This document shows, in pieces, positions 18,184 through 27,238 of a stretch of 64,000 nucleotides of DNA; position 1 is the first letter of the stretch, and every line of letters starts with the position of its first letter. Source of the stretch: Elusimicrobiota bacterium. Lineage in GTDB: Bacteria > Elusimicrobiota > Elusimicrobia > FEN-1173 > JAKLIF01. The position numbers and the translations under genes are program-made. Below the pieces are notes generated by a model. The model made no database searches. It saw only the letters and a program-made list of their open reading frames with translations, and was not told the DNA's origin. The stretch covers positions 1 through 64,000 of the forward strand of contig JAKLIF010000002.1 of the NCBI GenBank assembly GCA_022709755.1. Direction: 5' to 3'.

Positions 18184-18883
18184 ATGTGCGGACGAGGGGG
18201 GCGATCCCCAAATGGGAGAGAAGGGGTCCCGGGTCTGCGAACGAATCGATGAGGAGGTCCGCGCGGGACGCCACCAGATCGTCCTTCCGTCCGGATCCCG
18301 CGGCCACGGCCACGGTGACGGCTCCCACCGCTTTTCCTGCCTGGACATCGAGGATCGTGTCCCCGATGATATAGATGTCGGAGAGGGGGAAGGGGTGTCC
18401 CCTGAGGGATTCCGCGCGCCGAATGCCGGCCCGCAGGAGTTCGGCGCGGTTCTCGGCGTCGGATCCGAATCCCCCGAACGCGAAATATCTGTTCAATCCG
18501 GCGGGTTCGAGTTTGATGCGGGCTCCTTTGTCCAGGTTGCCCGTCCCCAGTCCCAGGAGAAAACGTTCCGGGTGCCGGGAGAGAAGTTCCAGGAGATCCA
18601 CGACGCCTTCCAAGACGGTATACGTCCCATGTCTCATTTCGTCGTCGAGATGGATCAGATAGAGCTCGAGGACGGCGGAGATGTCGGTCGGGGTTCCGGG
18701 GCGGTTCAGCTTTTTCTCGAAGACTTCGCGCACGATGATCTTGTCGGTCTTTCCGGCGGCCGCCACGCCGTTCATGGCATCGTCCAGGTCGTATAATTGA
18801 TGGAAGGCTTTGTTGAGGGCTTTCAGACCCGCCCCGCCGGTGTGAACCAGCGTCCCATCCACGTCGAAGAGAAGGAGTTTCAT
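18182..18883 (-). CDS. HAD-superfamily phosphatase, phosphoglycolate-phosphatase-like
   Basis: A 233-residue HAD hydrolase. Motif I FDVDGTL (nucleophile Asp7, acid Asp9) is at 6-12, motif II is GLGTGN, and motif IV is GDTILDVQAG. The helical cap between motifs I and II is of the C1 type found in phosphoglycolate phosphatase and beta-phosphoglucomutase. The substrate cannot be assigned. An enzyme that clears 2-phosphoglycolate would fit with the glyoxylate/hydroxypyruvate reductase and glycerate kinase encoded at 42-44 kb, but this is a guess. The gene is single and convergent with pilT. A weak extended -10 (TGT-TATAGG) lies just 5 bp before the ATG. Confidence 0.8.
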   Translation of the reverse strand: MKLLLFDVDGTLVHTGGAGLKALNKAFHQLYDLDDAMNGVAAAGKTDKIIVREVFEKKLNRPGTPTDISAVLELYLIHLDDEMRHGTYTVLEGVVDLLELLSRHPERFLLGLGTGNLDKGARIKLEPAGLNRYFAFGGFGSDAENRAELLRAGIRRAESLRGHPFPLSDIYIIGDTILDVQAGKAVGAVTVAVAAGSGRKDDLVASRADLLIDSFADPGPLLSHLGIAPLVRT

Positions 18884-18933
18884 AAGGTCCTATAACATAT
18901 CAAAGTTTCAGCCTGAGCGACAGGGGGGATTGG

Positions 18934-18960
18934 TTGAATGATTTCAAAATCATGTATAAT
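18934..18960 (+). promoter_or_regulatory. Promoter of the lipoprotein gene
   Basis: A perfect TATAAT at 18955-18960 with TTGAAT at 18934-18939, a short 15-bp spacer. The leader would be about 57 nt and contains GGGAGGAAT before the ATG at 19024. Confidence 0.5.
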
Positions 18961-19023
18961 AGGAGGAACGTTCCGCTCTCGGCGGAATATCGGGATTCTT
19001 GATGAAAACGGGAGGAATCATTC

Positions 19024-19575
19024 ATGTTCGATGCGAAGAAAAGCGGTGTCACGGGACTGGCCTTTTTAGGCCTGGCGGTTTTCATGGCGGTCGGATGCGC
19101 CAAACCTCCGACGAAGGAAATGACCGAGGCGGAATCGTCCGTTCAGGCCGCCCAGGCCTCCGGCGCCGAGGAATACGCCAATATGGAGTTTCGGACAGCG
19201 CAAGATGTCCTGGCCGATGCGAAAGCTAAAATGGAGAGCAAGGATTATCAGGGAGCCAAAATGGCCGCGTTGGATGCCAAAGTGAAAGGGGATCAGGCCA
19301 AATCCTCGGCCGATGCCAATAAGGCGACGGTCAAGACCCAAGCGGAGACTCTGGTGACCGATTTAAAGGCGGTTGTCGAGGGGATCAAAGCGGCCGCCGC
19401 CAAGGCCAAGGGAAAGAATGGGGCGAAGGCGAAAGCGGAGGCGGCCACGTTGGATACGAACTTCGCGGCGGCTCAGCAGGCGGTGGAAGCCGGCCAATAC
19501 AGCAGTGCCGTGACACAACTCCAGGGAGTTCAGACCAAATCGGACGAACTGAAAGCCCTTCTGGGGATCAAGTAG
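19024..19575 (+). CDS. Alanine/lysine-rich lipoprotein, DUF4398-type
   Basis: A 183-residue lipoprotein. A signal peptide with hydrophobic core (about 10-22) ends in the lipobox MAVGC, with acylated Cys25 followed by Ala-Lys, so outer-membrane sorting is likely. The mature part is almost entirely helical and rich in Ala, Lys, Glu and Gln, with two repeats of the form 'A..D.LA.AK..M..KDYQGAK..A..A'. This matches the DUF4398 pattern and resembles Lpp-like or TPR-like helical spacers. Its own promoter and strong ribosome site suggest high expression. A structural role between outer membrane and wall is plausible but not shown. trxB follows after 33 bp. Confidence 0.8.
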   Translation: MFDAKKSGVTGLAFLGLAVFMAVGCAKPPTKEMTEAESSVQAAQASGAEEYANMEFRTAQDVLADAKAKMESKDYQGAKMAALDAKVKGDQAKSSADANKATVKTQAETLVTDLKAVVEGIKAAAAKAKGKNGAKAKAEAATLDTNFAAAQQAVEAGQYSSAVTQLQGVQTKSDELKALLGIK

Positions 19576-19608
19576 TCCTGGATCATCGCTGACCCGCTCT
19601 CGAAATCC

Positions 19609-20532
19609 ATGGCGATACGGAATGTCATCATCATCGGCTCCGGCCCCGCCGGATACACCGCGGCGATTTATACGGCCCGCGCGGGACTGAGCCCGTTGAT
19701 GATCGCGGGATACATGTCCGGCGGACAGCTGATGATGACGACGGAAATCGAGAATTTCCCCGGGTTTCCCGAGGCGATCCTGGGACCGGACCTGATGGAA
19801 AGGATGCGGCAGCAGGCGGACCGGTTCAAGACGGAAATCGTGAATCGGGATGTCACCGCCGTCAATCTCCGTCGGAAACCGTTTCAGGTGACCGTGGAAG
19901 GCGTATTGCACGAATCCCACGCGGTCATCCTGGCCACGGGAGCTTCGGTGAAATGGATGGGCCTCCCCAACGAAAAACGCTTGTTGGGGAAAGGCGTCTC
20001 CTCGTGCGCCACCTGTGACGGCGCTTTCTTCCGCGGGAAGGAGATCTGTGTGGTCGGCGGCGGCGATACCGCCCTTGAAGAGGCCATTTTCCTGACCAAG
20101 TTCGCCTCCCGAGTGACCGTCATCCATCGCCGAGACCAGTTCCGCGCCTCCAAGATCATGATGGATCGCGCGCGCGCCAATCCCAAGATATCGTGGAAAG
20201 TCAACGCCGTGGTGTCGGACGTGCTGGGAGACTCCAAGGTGGAGGGGCTGAGGATCCGGAACGTCATCAACGGGGAACAGTCCGACCTGAAGGTGGAGGG
20301 GGTTTTTGTGGCCATCGGACACTCCCCGAACACCGATCTTTTCAAGGGACATGTCGCCCTGGACGACCAGGGATATATCGTCACCGATCGGTACGGAGCG
20401 ACCAGCGTCCCCGGGGTTTTTGCCGCCGGAGACGTTCAGGACCGTTTCTTCCGCCAGGCCGTTACTTCGGCCGGGAGCGGCTGCGCGGCCGCCATCCAAG
20501 TGGAACGTTATCTGGAAACCTTGGCCCTGTGA
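19609..20532 (+). CDS. trxB: Thioredoxin reductase
   Basis: A 307-residue flavoprotein. The FAD motif is IIGSGPAGYTAA at 9-20, the redox pair is SCATCDG with Cys133 and Cys136, and the NADPH motif is VVGGGDTALEEA. The C-terminal FAD motif is FAAGDVQD. The length and order are those of the low-molecular-weight bacterial enzyme that reduces thioredoxin with NADPH. No thioredoxin gene is next to it. There is no Shine-Dalgarno match before the ATG, and it probably depends on the lipoprotein transcript 33 bp upstream. Compare the cysteine-free homologue at 5482-6483. Confidence 0.93.
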   Translation: MAIRNVIIIGSGPAGYTAAIYTARAGLSPLMIAGYMSGGQLMMTTEIENFPGFPEAILGPDLMERMRQQADRFKTEIVNRDVTAVNLRRKPFQVTVEGVLHESHAVILATGASVKWMGLPNEKRLLGKGVSSCATCDGAFFRGKEICVVGGGDTALEEAIFLTKFASRVTVIHRRDQFRASKIMMDRARANPKISWKVNAVVSDVLGDSKVEGLRIRNVINGEQSDLKVEGVFVAIGHSPNTDLFKGHVALDDQGYIVTDRYGATSVPGVFAAGDVQDRFFRQAVTSAGSGCAAAIQVERYLETLAL

Positions 20533-20549
20533 GCGTGACAGATTTTTTG

Positions 20550-20578
20550 TTGACGGATTTTTGACTGTTTGATATGAT
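20550..20578 (+). promoter_or_regulatory. Strong promoter of rplM-rpsI with a very short leader
   Basis: TTGACG at 20550-20555, an exact 17-bp spacer and TATGAT at 20573-20578 preceded by TGA (extended -10). The predicted start lies 0-5 nt before the rplM ATG at 20588, so the mRNA has almost no leader and no ribosome site. Confidence 0.7.
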
Positions 20579-20587
20579 GTGCTTCCT

Positions 20588-21088
20588 ATGTCGATCACCA
20601 CAACGCATATAAAACCGACCGAAATCAGGCGGATCCGCTATTGCATCGACGCAGAAGGCGTGTCGCTGGGCCGTCTGGCCACGTTGGCGACCAACCTTTT
20701 GCGTGGCAAGGAGAAACCCACGTTCTCGGTCCATATGGACGGCGGGAACATCGTTTATATCATCAACGCCTCGAAAGTGGTTCTGACGGGAAACAAGGCG
20801 GTGCAGAAGATCGATTTCCGCCATTCCGGGCATCATGGAGGGGATTTCACTCAGCCCTACAGCGCGTTGATGGCGAAGAATCCCGAGCGGGCCGTAGAAC
20901 TGGCCATCTACGGGATGTTGCCGAAGAACCGGCTCCGGGACCGTTTCCGACGTCACCTGAAAGTTTACCGCGATGCCTCACCGGAAGCGATGAAGAACAC
21001 GATCGTTGTCGATATGAAGAACCCCAAACTCCGATCGGGCGGGCCGTATGGGCTCCCCGCGGAACCCTCACAGGAGAAACATGTCTGA
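20588..21088 (+). CDS. rplM: 50S ribosomal protein L13
   Basis: A 166-residue L13. The conserved core YCIDAEGVSLGRLATLATNLLRGK, GGNIVYIINASKV, FRHSGHHGG and the MLPKNRLRDRFRRHLKVY segment leave no doubt. The N-terminus carries the usual short extension before the IDAEG strand. The start is fixed by homology at the ATG at 20588, because no later start would leave the core intact. That ATG lies 9 bp after the -10 box, so it is nearly leaderless. The L13-S9 pair is conserved across bacteria and the rpsI start overlaps the rplM stop by 8 bp here. Confidence 0.96.
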   Translation: MSITTTHIKPTEIRRIRYCIDAEGVSLGRLATLATNLLRGKEKPTFSVHMDGGNIVYIINASKVVLTGNKAVQKIDFRHSGHHGGDFTQPYSALMAKNPERAVELAIYGMLPKNRLRDRFRRHLKVYRDASPEAMKNTIVVDMKNPKLRSGGPYGLPAEPSQEKHV

Positions 21089-21497
21089 TACGCCGAATGT
21101 GACTTTGCAGTCCCCTCTTTGGGCCGTTGGCCGCAGAAAGAACGCCGTGGCTCGGGCGCGCTTGATTCCGGGCGGAGGACGGATGCTGATCAACTCCCGT
21201 TCCTTGGACGAATATTTCGGTGGACATGAGCGCTATAAATCTTCAGTCATGGAACCGCTCCGGCTGGTCAAGCTCCTGACGAACTATGACACTTTCTTGA
21301 CGGTGATGGGGGGGGGCGTGATGGGGCAGGCCGAAGCCATCCGCTTGGCTCTCTCCCGCGCCATCATCAAACTGGACCCGAAACTCCGTTCCGCTTTCCG
21401 CAAAGAGGGTCTCCTGACCCGCGATTACCGCATGGTGGAACGGAAAAAATCCGGCCAGCCCAAAGCGCGCCGCCGGTTCCAACACTCCAAACGTTGA
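21081..21497 (+). CDS. rpsI: 30S ribosomal protein S9
   Basis: A 138-residue S9. WAVGRRKNAVARARLIPG is the family signature. The C-terminus ends QPKARRRFQHSKR, the basic tail that reaches the P-site tRNA, although its final residues are HSKR rather than the usual QFSKR. The ATG at 21081 has a CAGGAGAA ribosome site inside the end of rplM and overlaps it by 8 bp, so translation is coupled. Confidence 0.95.
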   Translation: MSDTPNVTLQSPLWAVGRRKNAVARARLIPGGGRMLINSRSLDEYFGGHERYKSSVMEPLRLVKLLTNYDTFLTVMGGGVMGQAEAIRLALSRAIIKLDPKLRSAFRKEGLLTRDYRMVERKKSGQPKARRRFQHSKR

Positions 21498-21586
21498 TCC
21501 TCTCTTCCCGTGCTTGATCGGACGGGATTTCCCCAAGACAGGTTCCTGTCTCCTTTCCTCCGGAAGGGTGATCTCTTCTGTCTCCG

Positions 21587-22786
21587 ATGAATTCATCCGT
21601 GAATCCCATAGACCGTCTCTGGAGGGCCGAAAAGGCCGTCGAGCGGGGTCGCTTTCGGGCGGCTTTGGAAATTCTGAGGATGATTCGCATCTCCCCCGAT
21701 GCGGAATCCCTTCGGGCGGAGGTTCACTCCCACACGGCCGAATCGCTGAGAGGCCTTGGCCGATTCTCCGCCGCGCTCCCGCATTATTGGGAAGCGCACC
21801 GTTTGTATCGGCTCTCCGGGAACGATTACGACAGATGGGAGATGCTTCTTGGAGCCAGCGCGTGCCTGCGGATCCTGGGCCGGTTCCGCCAGGCGCAGCG
21901 GGCCTGGAACAGCGTCGATCGTCTTCTCCCGCGGAATGGACGCCGCTCTCAGCGGTGGGATATCATTTGGGAACGGGCGATGGTCGAAAGAGGTCTCGAA
22001 GATTTTCCTAAAGCCGTCCGGATGTTGAAATCCTGCGCCGTCGGTTATCGACGGTTGGGAGATGCGGAAGGCCTTTATCATACAGCCTGGGCCGTGGGCG
22101 GAGCCCATCGGTTCCAGGGACGTCTGCGCACAGCCCTCCTCGATTACCGGACTTGTCTGAAGGCGTCTCGCGCCATGAAGGATTCTTTGTCCGAAGGATA
22201 TGCCCTGTGCGGGGCGGCGGGGGTCAGCCGCCTCCTCGGCGTGGGAAACTCTCAGGAGCTTTATCGGAGGGCCTATCGCCTCTTCAAAACCCGTCGCGAA
22301 GTCTATGGTCAAGCCTATGGTCTCTGTGGGATGGGGAACGCGGAAAGGGTCTATGGGGATCCTCGACGGGCCTTGTCATTCTATGCCCGAAGCGCCCCCC
22401 TCTATCGGCGAGTCGGTGATGAAGGGAGCCTGGCTTTTGTCTATTGGGGTATGGGCGGAGCTCTTCGCCGGCTGAAAAGATCGGGGCCGGCGCGCCGATG
22501 CTATCACCGTTCTGGAAAACTATTTAAAAAAGCGGGGGACATTCGTGGCCGGATCATGTCCGAACTCGGACTCGCCCGCACAGAGCACGATCGCCCGTCG
22601 GTGGCGGAGACCCATTATCGGACGGCCCGACGTTTGGCGTTGCAGAACGGTTTTGTCCTGGAAGAAGGACATGTCCTGTGGGGATGGACTCAACTCCGTC
22701 GGACTCCTCCCCGAAAGGCGCTGTCGTTTTATCGTCGGTTGGGTATTCCCCGTTCCACCGTCCTGCGCTGGCGGGACATCCCCTGA
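21587..22786 (+). CDS. Tetratricopeptide-repeat protein of unknown function
   Basis: A 399-residue, strongly basic protein made of about eight to nine helix pairs of TPR type, spaced roughly 40 residues apart (for example AALPHYWEAHRLYRLSG, KAVRMLKSCAVGYRRLGD, RALSFYARSAPLYRRVGD). The repeats share the small-residue and Tyr/Pro pattern of TPR scaffolds that bind peptides. There is no signal peptide, membrane helix or catalytic domain, so a cytoplasmic scaffold is likely. No ribosome site precedes the ATG. It lies 90 bp after rpsI in the same direction and may be read from that transcript. Confidence 0.7.
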   Translation: MNSSVNPIDRLWRAEKAVERGRFRAALEILRMIRISPDAESLRAEVHSHTAESLRGLGRFSAALPHYWEAHRLYRLSGNDYDRWEMLLGASACLRILGRFRQAQRAWNSVDRLLPRNGRRSQRWDIIWERAMVERGLEDFPKAVRMLKSCAVGYRRLGDAEGLYHTAWAVGGAHRFQGRLRTALLDYRTCLKASRAMKDSLSEGYALCGAAGVSRLLGVGNSQELYRRAYRLFKTRREVYGQAYGLCGMGNAERVYGDPRRALSFYARSAPLYRRVGDEGSLAFVYWGMGGALRRLKRSGPARRCYHRSGKLFKKAGDIRGRIMSELGLARTEHDRPSVAETHYRTARRLALQNGFVLEEGHVLWGWTQLRRTPPRKALSFYRRLGIPRSTVLRWRDIP

Positions 22787-22959
22787 TCCCCCCTTTTTTT
22801 AACGTTGTTTTTGTTGCCTTTTTTAACCAATATAGTAAAATTACTTTCGATGCTAAAATACGTGCGATTTATTGAACACGTAAAACGCCCATTGATGACA
22901 ACTCGGAACGTTTGTCTCACAGGATGGTCGGTTGCTTTTGACCGGAGGTGTATTCCCAT
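22787..22959. other. A+T-rich intergenic region before the HU gene
   Basis: A 173-bp A+T-rich gap. TATAGT at 22831-22836 could be a -10 box, but no -35 at proper spacing is clear. The only firm element is the GGAGGTG ribosome site at 22943-22949. Confidence 0.3.
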
Positions 22960-23235
22960 ATGAAGAAGGCGGAGTTGGTTGAAAGGATCGCCAAGGAAGC
23001 GAGGCTCAGCCGGAGTCAATCCGTCTGGGCTGTCAAATCGTTGGTCAAGGCCATTCGGGAGACGATAAAGAACGGGGGGAAGATATCCCTGTCGGGACTT
23101 GGGACTTTCAAAGTCAAGGCCCGGAAAGGGCGCATCGGGCGGAATCCCAAGACGGCGGAACCGATCCAGATCCCCGCGGGTCGGAAGATCTCGTTCAAAC
23201 CCAGTCTTTCCTTGAAGAAACTCGTCAAAGGGTAG
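22960..23235 (+). CDS. HU/IHF-family DNA-binding protein
   Basis: A 91-residue histone-like protein. It has the family layout: MKKAELVERIA helix, ISLSGLGTFKVKARKGRIGRNPKT at the start of the arm, then IQIPAGRKISFKPS. The RNPKT segment is the DNA-intercalating beta arm. Dimers bend DNA and organise the nucleoid. I start at the ATG at 22960, 10 bp after GGAGGTG. A GTG four codons upstream overlaps that ribosome site and is unlikely. Confidence 0.93.
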   Translation: MKKAELVERIAKEARLSRSQSVWAVKSLVKAIRETIKNGGKISLSGLGTFKVKARKGRIGRNPKTAEPIQIPAGRKISFKPSLSLKKLVKG

Positions 23236-23245
23236 ATATCCGTCG

Positions 23246-23536
23246 ATGAATCGTCGGGTCGGGATACGGGGTTTGGGCCGTCTGGCCGGATGGATTTTCC
23301 TCGTCTGGGGCGTTCTGGTCGCGGGGAAGGGGTTCTGGGACGTCGTCGGGGGACAGCCGGAAGCCAATTATTTTTCACCGGGGCCCTGGCAGTTCGTCAC
23401 GCGCGAACAATGGTTTCGATACGCGGGATTTGAGTTGTGTTATGGTTTGGCGTGTGTCGGGTTGGCATGGGGTTTATGGAAATTTTCAGAGAGGTTACCG
23501 ATATGGATCGAAAAAAAAGAAGCAATAGCGGAATAA
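23246..23536 (+). CDS. Small membrane protein of unknown function
   Basis: A 96-residue protein with two hydrophobic helices (about 12-28 and 62-80) and a charged tail. No family is recognised. It starts 10 bp after the HU gene and its end overlaps the aminotransferase start by 34 bp in another frame, where the aminotransferase has its own ribosome site. There is no strong Shine-Dalgarno match before the ATG. It could be a real small membrane protein or a chance open frame. The double hydrophobic pattern and tight packing favour a real gene. Confidence 0.5.
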   Translation: MNRRVGIRGLGRLAGWIFLVWGVLVAGKGFWDVVGGQPEANYFSPGPWQFVTREQWFRYAGFELCYGLACVGLAWGLWKFSERLPIWIEKKEAIAE

Positions 23537-24771
23537 AGATCTCACAGAAACTGGAGCAGTTGCCTCCCTATCTGTTCACGCGGATCAAGGTGTTGATCGG
23601 CGAGGCCTATAAGAAGAACCTCGACGTCATCGACCTGACGATGGGCAACCCGGACCAGCCGACACCTCCCCACATCGTCGACCGGTTGGTCGACACGATC
23701 CAGAACCATCCGAGGACACACCGGTATCCTCAGGCCAAGGGCATGCCCCGTTTCCGTCGGGCCGTTTCGGACCACATGAAAAGACGGTTCGGGGTGTCCG
23801 TGGATCCTGAATCGGAAGTGCTCACGTTGGTCGGTTCCAAGGAGGGGATCGCCCATTTGGCCTCCGCCTACATGGATCCGGGAGACGTGGCGTTGGTTCC
23901 CGTCCCGGCTTACCCCGTCCATTTCAACGGGGTCATCTTGGCCGGGGGAAAAGTGTGCCCCCTTCCGTTGACGCCGGAGAACGGGTTCCTTCCCGATTAC
24001 GGCAAGATTCCGGCGAAAGATCTCCGCAAGGCCAAACTGTTGTTCTTGGGATATCCCAACAACCCCACGACCACCGTTATCGAGGACGAGGCGTTCTTCA
24101 AGGAAACGATCCGGTTCGCCAAGAAACACAACCTGCTCGTCGTTTATGATAACGCCTATTCGGAGATCACTTTCGACGGTTATCGCGCCCCCAGCTTTTT
24201 GGAGGTTCCCGGCGCCCGGGACGTGGCGTTGGAATTCCATTCGTTTTCTAAAACATACAACATGGCCGGTTGGCGAATCGGTTGGGCTTGCGGGAAGAGG
24301 GAATTGGTGGCTCCGCTCGAAAAATTCAAGGCGTTCGTGGATTATGGTGTCCCGACGTTCATGCAGTTGGCCGCCGTGAGGGCTCTGGAGGGTCCCCAGG
24401 ATTGCGTCCGGGAGACCGTGGCCGTGTATCAGCGGCGGCGCGATTATTTCGTCGACGGATTGAATAAGATCGGCTGGAACGTGGCCAAACCCAAGGCGAC
24501 CATGTATGTGTGGGCTCCGCTGCCCGAATCGGTCCGGGCCAAGGGGTCCATGGCTTTTGCGGAGGAACTCCTTCGGGAAACGGGCGTTGCGGTGTCTCCC
24601 GGGGTCGGTTTCGGCCAAGAAGGCGAAGGATACGTCCGGTTCGCATTAGTGACTCATGACCAGCGTTTCTACGACGTCCTGTTGAGACTGAGGAAATTCA
24701 TCGGAGGGGCTTCCGTGAAGTATGGGATGCCTCCCAAACCTAAATTCTATTCACCGAAGAACAAGAGCTGA
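23503..24771 (+). CDS. Class I/II aminotransferase, LL-diaminopimelate/alanine aminotransferase-like
   Basis: A 422-residue fold-type I PLP enzyme. It has the substrate-binding stretch LTMGNPDQPTPP, GYPNNPTTTV, YDNAYSEITFDG and the PLP-binding motif FHSFSKTYNMAGWRIG with Lys250. This wording is typical of proteins annotated as LL-diaminopimelate aminotransferase or AlaC. The ATG at 23503 follows AGAGAGG, and the open frame upstream of it belongs to the small membrane gene. It is followed by homoserine dehydrogenase and threonine synthase, so a role in the aspartate-derived amino-acid group (lysine or threonine branch) is likely. The donor and acceptor cannot be fixed from sequence. Confidence 0.85.
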   Translation: MDRKKRSNSGIKISQKLEQLPPYLFTRIKVLIGEAYKKNLDVIDLTMGNPDQPTPPHIVDRLVDTIQNHPRTHRYPQAKGMPRFRRAVSDHMKRRFGVSVDPESEVLTLVGSKEGIAHLASAYMDPGDVALVPVPAYPVHFNGVILAGGKVCPLPLTPENGFLPDYGKIPAKDLRKAKLLFLGYPNNPTTTVIEDEAFFKETIRFAKKHNLLVVYDNAYSEITFDGYRAPSFLEVPGARDVALEFHSFSKTYNMAGWRIGWACGKRELVAPLEKFKAFVDYGVPTFMQLAAVRALEGPQDCVRETVAVYQRRRDYFVDGLNKIGWNVAKPKATMYVWAPLPESVRAKGSMAFAEELLRETGVAVSPGVGFGQEGEGYVRFALVTHDQRFYDVLLRLRKFIGGASVKYGMPPKPKFYSPKNKS

Positions 24772-24806
24772 AAGGGGATTCGCCCTTTCGCAAAGGACAC
24801 GAAGGC

Positions 24807-26150
24807 ATGAACGAGAAAAAGACGGTCAACGTCGGATTGATAGGGTTCGGAACAGTCGGACAGGGCGTCGTCAAGATCCTGGATCGGAATCTCCCGCTGT
24901 TGGAGTCGAAGTTCGGCGGGCAGCTCCGCCTGACCTGGGTTTGCGATAAATATTCGGCGCCTCTCCGAAGGGCCGGTGTCCATCGCCCTCGATTCACGCG
25001 CCGGTGGGAGGACGTCGTCCGAGATCCGTCGGTGGATGTGGTCGTGGAACTCATCGGGGGGTACGAACCCGCCCGGACGATCGTCTTGTCCGCGCTCCGC
25101 TCCGGAAAACATGTGGCCACCGCCAATAAGGCGCTCCTGGCGAAGTATTGGAGCGAGGTCTTCGAGACGACGAGGAAGACGAAGAGCCTGATCTATTTCG
25201 AAGCCTCCGTCGGCGCCGGCATTCCGATCATCCAATCGATCAATGAGGGGCTAGCTGCCAACCGCATTCAGGCCATCTACGGGATATTGAATGGGACCAC
25301 GAACTATATCCTGACGCGCATGACCCAGGATGGACTCGATTTCGCCAAGGCGCTCAAGGAAGCCCAACGGGAAGGGTTCGCCGAGGCGGATCCTTCCTTC
25401 GATATCGAGGGGACCGACGCCGCCCATAAAGTCTCCGTCCTGGCGTCACTGGCCAGCGGAACCTGGGTCCACCTCGATGACGTCCATCGGCAGGGGATCG
25501 GGAATCTGGACGTCTGGGACGTGCTGTTCGCCCAGGAGCGTCTGGGATACGTGACCAAACTCCTCGGGATCATCCGTTTTCAGGACCGGTTGATGGAGGC
25601 GCGCGTTCACCCCGCCCTGATCCCGTCGGCCCATCCTTTCGCGAGCGTGAACCGGGAATACAACGCCGTGTATGTCTATGGCGATGCGGCCGGCGATATC
25701 ATGTTCTACGGAAAAGGGGCCGGACAGATGACGGCCGCCAGCGCCGTCGTTTCCGATATCCTGTTCCTGGCGAGGCAGATCGTCAGCGGGACTGCCGGGA
25801 AAATACCCTACGTGTCGTTCCACCCCTCTCAACGGATGAAAATATCCCCGCTCTCGCGCAGCGTCTGTCGCCACTATCTCCGGTTCATGACGGACGATAA
25901 ACCCGGGGTCCTCTCGAAGATCACCGGGATCCTGGGGCAGAAGGGGGTCTCCATTGAGGCCGTCTATCAGTCTTTCGGCAGCGATCGGTTCTCATCCCGT
26001 CTTCCGGCGCTGAGTGGACGGTCCGGGGTTCCCATCGTCATCGTGACCCATAAGGCGATGCACGGGGCGGTCCAGAGAGCTTTGGAAAAGATCGACCGGC
26101 TTCCGGTCGTCCGACGGAAAACTATCCACCTGAGGATCGAGGAACTATGA
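24807..26150 (+). CDS. hom: Homoserine dehydrogenase
   Basis: A 447-residue enzyme. The NAD(P)-binding motif GFGTVGQG is at 13-20. The central catalytic region carries ATANKALLAKYW, GILNGTTNYIL and EAQREGFAEADPSFDIEGTDAAHK, with the catalytic Asp/Lys set. The last ~90 residues form an ACT domain (HYLRFMTDDKPGVLSKI), the usual site of feedback inhibition by threonine. It reduces aspartate semialdehyde to homoserine. The thrC start overlaps its stop by ATGA. Confidence 0.94.
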   Translation: MNEKKTVNVGLIGFGTVGQGVVKILDRNLPLLESKFGGQLRLTWVCDKYSAPLRRAGVHRPRFTRRWEDVVRDPSVDVVVELIGGYEPARTIVLSALRSGKHVATANKALLAKYWSEVFETTRKTKSLIYFEASVGAGIPIIQSINEGLAANRIQAIYGILNGTTNYILTRMTQDGLDFAKALKEAQREGFAEADPSFDIEGTDAAHKVSVLASLASGTWVHLDDVHRQGIGNLDVWDVLFAQERLGYVTKLLGIIRFQDRLMEARVHPALIPSAHPFASVNREYNAVYVYGDAAGDIMFYGKGAGQMTAASAVVSDILFLARQIVSGTAGKIPYVSFHPSQRMKISPLSRSVCRHYLRFMTDDKPGVLSKITGILGQKGVSIEAVYQSFGSDRFSSRLPALSGRSGVPIVIVTHKAMHGAVQRALEKIDRLPVVRRKTIHLRIEEL

Positions 26151-27214
26151 GTTATCGTGGCGTGATCGACCGGTATCGGGCCTATCTTCCCGTCACGGAT
26201 AAGACGCCCGTCATCTCTCTTTGCGAGGGGAACACCCCGCTCCTTCGGGCATCCAAGTTGGCTCAATGGATCGGCGCCGGCAAGCTCAACCTTTATTTGA
26301 AGCTGGAGGGCATGAACCCCACGGGTTCTTTTAAGGACCGCGGCATGACGTTGGCCATGTCCAAGGCGGTCGAACAGAAGACGCGGGCCGTCATCACGGC
26401 CTCGACGGGCAATACGTCGGCTTCCGCGGCGGCCTATTCGGCGCGCGTCGGCGTGAGATGCATCGTGTTGATTCCGGGAGGAGCCATCGCTCTGGGCAAA
26501 CTCTCCCAGGCGGTCATGCACGGGGCCGATGTTCTCTCGATCGACGGAAATTTCGACGATGCCCTTCGTTTGGTCCGCGAGATCAGCGATCAATATCCAG
26601 TCACCCTGGTCAATTCCATCAATCCCTATCGGATCGAGGGACAGAAGACGGCTTCTTTCGAGATCATCGATGAACTCGGGGAGGCCCCGGCTTATCAATT
26701 CATGCCGGTGGGCAACGCCGGGAACATCACCGCTTATTGGAAGGGTTATCTGGAATACCAAAAGCACGGGAAAATCCGCCAACTGCCCCGGATGATGGGA
26801 GTCCAGGCGGCGGGAGCGGCTCCGATCGTGCGGGGGGCCCCCATATCGAATCCCCAGACGATCGCCACCGCCATCCGCATCGGAAATCCGGCGTCCTGGA
26901 AACAGGCCGTGGCCGCCCGGGACGAATCTGGCGGCGGCATCGATACCGTCACCGACGATGAGATCGTGGAGGCCTACAAGGCCCTGGCCTCGTTGGAAGG
27001 CGTTTTCTGCGAGCCGGCCAGCGCGGCGTCGGTGGCCGGGTTGAAAAAATATGCGTGTCTCCATCCGGATTTTGCGGCGTCACAGGAAACGGTCGCGTGT
27101 ATCCTTACGGGACACGGTTTGAAAGACCCCGACCGCGCGTTGGCTTCTGTGGCCAAACCCAAGAACGTGAAGGCCGACTTGAAAGCTATTTTGAATGAAT
27201 TGAAATTGGGCTGA
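26147..27214 (+). CDS. thrC: Threonine synthase
   Basis: A 355-residue fold-type II PLP enzyme with LCEGNTPLL at the start and the PLP lysine motif GSFKDRGM (Lys63). TASTGNTSASAAAY and VGNAGN are the serine and glycine phosphate-binding loops. It converts O-phosphohomoserine to threonine. The short form matches bacterial and archaeal class II enzymes that need no SAM. Translation is coupled to hom. Homoserine kinase is not in the window. Confidence 0.93.
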   Translation: MSYRGVIDRYRAYLPVTDKTPVISLCEGNTPLLRASKLAQWIGAGKLNLYLKLEGMNPTGSFKDRGMTLAMSKAVEQKTRAVITASTGNTSASAAAYSARVGVRCIVLIPGGAIALGKLSQAVMHGADVLSIDGNFDDALRLVREISDQYPVTLVNSINPYRIEGQKTASFEIIDELGEAPAYQFMPVGNAGNITAYWKGYLEYQKHGKIRQLPRMMGVQAAGAAPIVRGAPISNPQTIATAIRIGNPASWKQAVAARDESGGGIDTVTDDEIVEAYKALASLEGVFCEPASAASVAGLKKYACLHPDFAASQETVACILTGHGLKDPDRALASVAKPKNVKADLKAILNELKLG

Positions 27215-27238
27215 CGGGGATCCCGGCTGAGGCCGACT